50,284 nt of DNA from Rhodopirellula sp. (GTDB lineage Bacteria > Planctomycetota > Planctomycetia > Pirellulales > Pirellulaceae). Positions 45,962 to 50,284 of the stretch are shown piece after piece. Location of the stretch: NCBI GenBank assembly GCA_002689655.1, contig NZHC01000122.1:81108-131391 (forward strand), given 5' to 3'. The translations under genes and the position numbers were made by a program. The notes beneath the pieces were generated by a model. That model had not been told where the DNA came from. It saw nothing but the letters and a program-made list of their open reading frames with translations, and ran no database searches. Position 1 is the first letter of the stretch. Each line of letters opens with the position of its first letter.

Positions 45962-46804
45962 TCAAATTTGCAGAACTTCATTCATTTGTGATGCTATGTC
46001 CGCCAGTCTTGCGCGATCGCCCCCCTTCACTTCTGCGGTCGCCCAACCTTCGTACTTCATCCCCGCGAGTTCCTTGCGGATTTTCTCCCAGTCAATGCTG
46101 CCCGAGCCCAGTGGTTGCCGAAAACCATCACGCATGCCTTCGTTCATCGCAATGTTCAGGTCGTATTCTTTGATATCGATCTTTTTGATTCTCGCTCCCA
46201 GCACTTCGATCCAGTGGGGAGGCCATCCCCAGCGAACAACATTGCCGACGTCAAAGTAGGCACCCACCATAGGACTGTCGATCTCGTCGATGTACTTCGC
46301 CATCGATACGGGATCGATCAAGAAAGTTGCCCATACATTCTCGAGCAGGATCATGACATGTTTTTGCTCCGCGTTTGAGACCGCTGCTCGAATCGTTGAT
46401 TGTGTTTGTTGGTAATTTTCGAAATAGCCAATCTGTTGATTGTACGGCACGACGTGAAGTACTGAGTTCGCACCCAAGTAGCTGGCTTGGTTGACGGCTT
46501 CTTTGAGCGTTGGATTACTGGAGTGTATGACACCGTGGATGGGCAGACCGGTTTTTTGACTGGCATCCAGATAAGAGTCGACCAAGCCTCTGTTTTTTTC
46601 ACCAAGGGCAACGCGCGTTTCGATTCCATCAAATCCGAGATCTTTGACTAATTGAAATTTGTCTTGGACGCTCAGCTTGCCAGCCACCATGTGATATTTG
46701 ACCGCTTTTTTGATCTTTTTGGTGTTCTCCGCTGCGGTGATCTTTTTTTGGGTCGATGCCATGGTCAACGCACAGGATGTAATCAGGAACTGACGGCGTT
46801 TCAT
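45962..46804 (-). CDS. Exported sugar-phosphate isomerase/epimerase-like protein
   Basis: A 280-residue TIM-barrel protein of the xylose-isomerase-like superfamily. It starts MKRRQFLITSCALTMAS, a twin-arginine-like signal, which is common for such proteins in planctomycetes. Metal ligands are visible as Glu155 (ILLENVW), Asp185 (YFDVGNVV), His197 (PPHWIEV) and a Glu in TAEVKGGD near the end; DLGFDGIETRV and GVIHSSNP are further barrel strands. The ATG at 46804 is preferred to the frame start at 46900, whose added residues come from the tandem repeat upstream. Substrate unknown. It is convergent with the secreted protein gene. Confidence 0.9.
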   Translation of the reverse strand: MKRRQFLITSCALTMASTQKKITAAENTKKIKKAVKYHMVAGKLSVQDKFQLVKDLGFDGIETRVALGEKNRGLVDSYLDASQKTGLPIHGVIHSSNPTLKEAVNQASYLGANSVLHVVPYNQQIGYFENYQQTQSTIRAAVSNAEQKHVMILLENVWATFLIDPVSMAKYIDEIDSPMVGAYFDVGNVVRWGWPPHWIEVLGARIKKIDIKEYDLNIAMNEGMRDGFRQPLGSGSIDWEKIRKELAGMKYEGWATAEVKGGDRARLADIASQMNEVLQI

Positions 46805-46811
46805 TTTTTTG

Positions 46812-46870
46812 AACTCGGTGCTGATGAGAACTCGGTGCTGATGAGACCGGTGCTGATGAGACCGGTGCTG
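46812..46870. repeat. Tandem repeat with units of 14-17 bp upstream of a gene start
   Basis: Two identical 17-base units (aactcggtgctgatgag) are followed by a 15-base unit (accggtgctgatgag) and a partial fourth. The array begins 7 bases upstream of the ATG at 46804 (minus strand), so it sits in the leader of the TIM-barrel gene. Confidence 0.88.
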
Positions 46871-47053
46871 TTGAAAAGGGGCACGAAGGTCAATATACAC
46901 CGACGTTTCCTTCTCGTTGGGATCTGCTGATGCCCGCTGCTGATGATCTGAGATTAGGTTCAGCCTGCTGGAGCTTCCATTCCCGCAGAAGTTCGCAAGG
47001 GATGGTTAGAATGGAAGCCTTACCAGAAGCGAGCCGTCATCCTGGATAACATC

Positions 47054-48448
47054 ATGAATCGAAGTTTGAACGAAGAGTTTGATTGGCAGCGTTGCCCAAA
47101 CGTGGCGAGGTTGGTCACGAAACGAGTTGACGAGATTGTGAGTGAGATTCGTTTTGCTTCGTGCTTGCAACAACGCATGAAAAATGAAACGGGAACGAGG
47201 TTCTTTGATTGGGTCGATCATCTCTGTCTTCCTTTCGAGGATCCCTTTTCGGAAAGCATTGAAGAACTGGGATATGCCCGCACCGAGCATGACGGAGAAC
47301 AGGAGGTCTGGCGTCACCCCGAGGCAATGATGCCTGCGATCCGATTCCGAGAACAGTCTACCGTTGACGTCTGGCTGAAAGTCGAATCAGTTTCGGATTT
47401 TCTGCAAGCTCACGATCTGAATGATGTGGGGTTCATGGGTGAGCCGACAGCATGCATTCAGAAAGCCATTGTTGCACGTGAAGCAAACTGTCGGCTGGCG
47501 GTGATTGAGCGACACGGAACAGCTGGCTTTCAGTGGGAATCTGAAGTGGGTGATGGAGTCGCTGATGTCGCGGTTGCGTTGGCAGAGCATCGGGCAGCAT
47601 TCTCTTCCCGTCAACGTGTTTTTACTGCTGCAGATTCAGCTTGCAGCGAAGCAGCTGGGTTTGAACACGCACTCAGTTTGTTAAGTGCTGCAGTTCAGGA
47701 TCTTGGAACTAATCGTGTTTGTGATCTGTTTTTTCAATCAGAGCGAGGCTACTGGGAAAGTCGCAATCATGCAGCCAGAGTGCAAAAGAGACGGCAGGAT
47801 AAGCTTGGGCTCGGGTGGGCAAATCACGATCATCACACGTATCGCAGCAGTCGTGAAAGTTTTTCCCAGCTGATTGGTTTATTGGAGGTGCTGGGTTTTA
47901 CCTGCAGAGAACGCTTTTATGGTGGGGCGGAGGCAGGTTGGGGCGCCCAGGTCTTGGAGCAGACACATGCAGGAATCGTGATCTTTGCTGATGTTGATCT
48001 ATCTCACGATGAGGTGATTGGAGATTTTGCACATGAAGGATTGTTGCCACGTGACGAATTGGGAACCGTCGGTTTGTGGTGCAAGTTGCATGGTGAAGCA
48101 ATCATGGCGGCAGGCATGCACCATCTGGAGTGCCAGTTTGATTTCGATGCTGCTTGTGCGCAGTTGGCGGATGCTGGCATTCGAACTATGAAACCGTTTA
48201 CCGACTTTGACTATCTCAAACAGGCGTTCACGGTCGGCGAGATCTGGCGCGTCAATCCTGACCGCCTTCGCTCCTTGTGTGAAGGTGGTCAGGTCAGTCG
48301 TGAGCAGGAAAAACAGTTTTTAAGTGAGGGCTCTGTTGGCTCGCATCTTGAGATTTTGCAGCGGGATGAAGGGTACAGAGGGTTTAATCAAACCGGAATC
48401 AGTGAAATCATTCTCGCAACTGACCCGCGCCATCACGGGCCCGCCTGA
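47054..48448 (+). CDS. Unrecognised 464-residue protein, possible VOC-fold enzyme
   Basis: No signal peptide or membrane segment. I do not recognise the family with certainty. The C-terminal part contains LGWANHDHHTYRSS, LLEVLGFTCRERF, AEAGWGAQVLEQ and HHLECQFDFDAACAQLADAG, a pattern (HH start, helix with LE-x-LGF, Glu at strand end) that resembles the paired metal-binding modules of the vicinal oxygen chelate (glyoxalase/dioxygenase) superfamily. The N-terminal half (VDHLCLPFEDPF, SIEELGYART) could be an earlier module of the same kind. This is inference from pattern, not from recognised homology. The ATG at 47054 fits; the gene stands alone, 249 bases from the divergent TIM-barrel gene. Confidence 0.8.
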   Translation: MNRSLNEEFDWQRCPNVARLVTKRVDEIVSEIRFASCLQQRMKNETGTRFFDWVDHLCLPFEDPFSESIEELGYARTEHDGEQEVWRHPEAMMPAIRFREQSTVDVWLKVESVSDFLQAHDLNDVGFMGEPTACIQKAIVAREANCRLAVIERHGTAGFQWESEVGDGVADVAVALAEHRAAFSSRQRVFTAADSACSEAAGFEHALSLLSAAVQDLGTNRVCDLFFQSERGYWESRNHAARVQKRRQDKLGLGWANHDHHTYRSSRESFSQLIGLLEVLGFTCRERFYGGAEAGWGAQVLEQTHAGIVIFADVDLSHDEVIGDFAHEGLLPRDELGTVGLWCKLHGEAIMAAGMHHLECQFDFDAACAQLADAGIRTMKPFTDFDYLKQAFTVGEIWRVNPDRLRSLCEGGQVSREQEKQFLSEGSVGSHLEILQRDEGYRGFNQTGISEIILATDPRHHGPA

Positions 48449-48664
48449 TCAGATTGCATGCACAAGTAACCCTGCACCCGTCATGATTAGAAACGTACCT
48501 GCATTTGCCGCATCGCAAATTTGGGGGTGTGTTGCGTTTGGCTTTTCTGGGTGACCTTTAACGAGTTCGAGTCCACGCACGTGAGCGATGTGCCCAGTGA
48601 AGTCAGGCATCGGGCGTTGCTCGCGACGATATTCTGCATCTCGATGCTTGTCGTTGTCGCCTTC

Positions 48665-48698
48665 GATAGGTTCACCTCTCGGATAGGTTCACTTCTCG
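48665..48698. repeat. Two-copy direct repeat, 17-bp unit
   Basis: gataggttcacctctcg and gataggttcacttctcg (one mismatch) are head to tail at the 3' end of bioD; the second copy covers the last codons and stop. Confidence 0.8.
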
Positions 48699-49387
48699 AT
48701 CGTATCGGGCAACGATTTTAAGAATTCTGCTTCTTTTACAGTGCCATTGAACGGGATCGATCCCAAGATGGGGACAGAGCAGTATTTCGCAATCTGTTGA
48801 GAGTTGCTGTTTACAGATTTATCCGCCGATCCGCTTGGGTCGCACAAAATAATTCCAACCGGTTGGACGCCTCGTTTGGCTGCTCCTTCACAAGTGGCAA
48901 GTGTTTGGTGGATCGCTCCTAGGCGATTGGCTGCGACCACGATTACGGATGCGTTGAGTTGCTGTGCCAAGTCGATGTTCAGGGTCCGATCCGCCAAGGG
49001 ACTGAAAAGGCCTCCTGCGCCTTCGACGATCACAAGCTCGGAGTTTTGCTCCCAGACCTTGATCCCATCGGTGAGTTTCCCGACATCAACTTGCTTTTTT
49101 TCGAGTGCGGCTGCTTCGGGAGGGGCCAGAGGAGCTTTGAATCGCTGCGGACAAACCTGCTCCAGGCTTAGCGGCTTTCCCGCTGCTTTCCAAAGCGAAA
49201 CGGCATCACCAGCAATGAGTTGCCCCTGCTCGGTGTGGCATCCGCTGGCCACTGGTTTGTAGACACCAAGCTTGATTCCGCAGGCGAGCATGACGCGTGC
49301 AGCAAGAGAAGCTACATAGGTCTTGCCAACATCTGTGTCGGTCCCTGCAAAGAATAGCTTGGGGGGCTTACGATGTACCAAGGTCAA
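48689..49387 (-). CDS. bioD: Dethiobiotin synthetase
   Basis: A 232-residue ATP-dependent enzyme that closes the ureido ring of dethiobiotin, the penultimate step of biotin synthesis. Features: the P-loop GTDTDVGKTYV (15-25), VYKPVASGC, RFKAPLAPPEAA, and VIVEGAGGLFSPL, followed by VVAANRLGAIHQTL. The usual start region contains only TTG codons (49387 and 49381), so the gene probably begins with TTG; the exact codon is uncertain. It is divergent from the amidase gene, with only 32 bases between starts. No other bio genes are in the window. Confidence 0.93.
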   Translation of the reverse strand: MTLVHRKPPKLFFAGTDTDVGKTYVASLAARVMLACGIKLGVYKPVASGCHTEQGQLIAGDAVSLWKAAGKPLSLEQVCPQRFKAPLAPPEAAALEKKQVDVGKLTDGIKVWEQNSELVIVEGAGGLFSPLADRTLNIDLAQQLNASVIVVAANRLGAIHQTLATCEGAAKRGVQPVGIILCDPSGSADKSVNSNSQQIAKYCSVPILGSIPFNGTVKEAEFLKSLPDTIEK

Positions 49388-49419
49388 TTGCTCGTGATGT
49401 TTTGGTGGAGATTAACGCT

Positions 49420-50284
49420 GTGACACGCAATGTACGCTTAACACTCGTTCAAATGCGAGATGCCGGTTCGGCAAATTCCTGTTGTGATGCCGCAGTGATG
49501 TGGATCGAGCAGGCTGCCCAAGAGGGTGCAAATATTGTCTGTTTGCAAGAATTGTTCACTGGTCCCTATCCCTGCCAAACCGAGGATCATCGTAGGTTTG
49601 ATCTGGCAGAGCCGATTCCCGGACCAACAATCGATCGGCTAACTGAGCTGGCACGTCGCCTTCAAGTAGTGATTGTCGCGCCAATTTTTGAACGCAGAGC
49701 ACCAGGGGTTTACCACAATACGGCGGTCGTGATCGACGCAGATGGCACCTTGGCGGGCAGGTACAGAAAAATGCATATTCCTGACGATCCACTGTTTTAT
49801 GAAAAATTTTATTTTACGCCCGGTGACGGTGGTTTCGAACCCATCCAAACCCGGTACGCAAAATTGGGTGTTGGCATTTGCTGGGATCAGTGGTTTCCTG
49901 AAGCCGCGCGACTCTTCGCTCTTGCTGGTGCTGAAATTTTGTTGTACCCCACTGCAATCGGTTGGATTGATGAGGAGAAAGAGGAGTTTGGTAATGGACA
50001 ACACGATGCATGGATGACAGCGATGCGGGCGCATGCCATATCGAATGGGGTGTTTCTTGCCGCACCGAACCGTGTTGGTATTGAGGGACGCCTTGAATTT
50101 TGGGGGAGTTCCTTCATTACCTCACCAAGGGGAGAGGTCATGGCTCGCGGGAATCATAGTGACGATTGTCTTGTGACAGCAGATTGTGCACTCGACGAAC
50201 TTGATCTTGTTCGAACGCACTGGCCATTTCTCCGAGATCGTCGTATCGATGCTTACCAAGGATTGCTCAAGCGTTGGATCGACT
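49420..50284 (+). CDS. aguB: N-carbamoylputrescine amidase-like nitrilase (3' end outside window)
   Basis: The first 288 codons of a carbon-nitrogen hydrolase. It starts with GTG at 49420, with ggtggag 9 bases upstream. The Glu-Lys-Cys triad is visible: Glu44 (LQELFTGPYPC), Lys117 (RYRKMHIPDDP) and Cys154 (GVGICWDQWFPEAARL). The texts KMHIPDDPLFYEKFYFTPGD, GWIDEEKEEFG and the WMTAMRAHAISNGVFLAAPNR segment are those of N-carbamoylputrescine amidase, which converts N-carbamoylputrescine to putrescine in the agmatine route of polyamine synthesis. The agmatine deiminase partner would be expected downstream, outside the window. The frame continues to the last base with about 10 residues left by family length. 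Confidence 0.92.
   Translation, partial: MTRNVRLTLVQMRDAGSANSCCDAAVMWIEQAAQEGANIVCLQELFTGPYPCQTEDHRRFDLAEPIPGPTIDRLTELARRLQVVIVAPIFERRAPGVYHNTAVVIDADGTLAGRYRKMHIPDDPLFYEKFYFTPGDGGFEPIQTRYAKLGVGICWDQWFPEAARLFALAGAEILLYPTAIGWIDEEKEEFGNGQHDAWMTAMRAHAISNGVFLAAPNRVGIEGRLEFWGSSFITSPRGEVMARGNHSDDCLVTADCALDELDLVRTHWPFLRDRRIDAYQGLLKRWID

Overview
This window looks like a chromosomal segment of a planctomycete, most likely of the Pirellulales/Rhodopirellula group. The diagnostic genes are a DUF1501 protein coupled to a PSCyt1-DUF1549-DUF1553 (planctomycete cytochrome) protein, a pair of exported sulfatases, a lysine-rich histone-H1-like protein and several secreted or very large proteins of a planctomycete style. 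Many starts lack a good Shine-Dalgarno site and several are TTG or GTG. I see no phage, transposon, CRISPR array, rRNA or convincing tRNA.

Layout. 1-711: 3' end of aspS. 847-9974: DUF1501/PSCyt operon, a SelA-like protein that lacks the catalytic lysine, and a coupled two-sulfatase operon. 10-15.5 kb: FHA protein, YhcC-type radical SAM protein, an overlapping membrane-protein/HExxH pair, rdgB and a secreted protein. 15.9-21.8 kb: a minus-strand run epmB, duplicated ABC-2 permease, radical SAM protein and flavoprotein of the halogenase type, divergent from efp. 22-32 kb: mgtE, groES-groEL (with a clear terminator), tkt, surE and guaA. 32-40 kb: ettA, the Lys-rich protein, a 1383-residue unrecognised protein, a TIM-barrel epimerase-like protein and a divergent pair of small proteins, one with HExxH. 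41-50 kb: SEC-C/TPR protein coupled to ribD, a secreted hypothetical, a second exported TIM-barrel protein, an unrecognised 464-residue protein, bioD and, divergent from it, a partial aguB-like amidase cut by the window end.

Functional themes. Most genes are housekeeping: translation (aspS, efp with its lysine-34 modification enzyme epmB, ettA), protein folding (groESL), nucleotide and cofactor metabolism (guaA, rdgB, surE, ribD, bioD), carbon metabolism (tkt) and Mg2+ transport (mgtE). The left end is the typical planctomycete sulfated-polymer/c-type-cytochrome complement. 

The least ordinary items are the SelA homologue with Gly in place of the PLP lysine, the epmB-permease-radical SAM-flavoprotein run next to efp, the 4-TM/HExxH overlapping pair, the giant unrecognised protein, and a set of unrelated short tandem arrays (units of about 10-17 bp) that recur in spacers. 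No single locus here can be called a new system from sequence alone; the best candidates are listed as findings.
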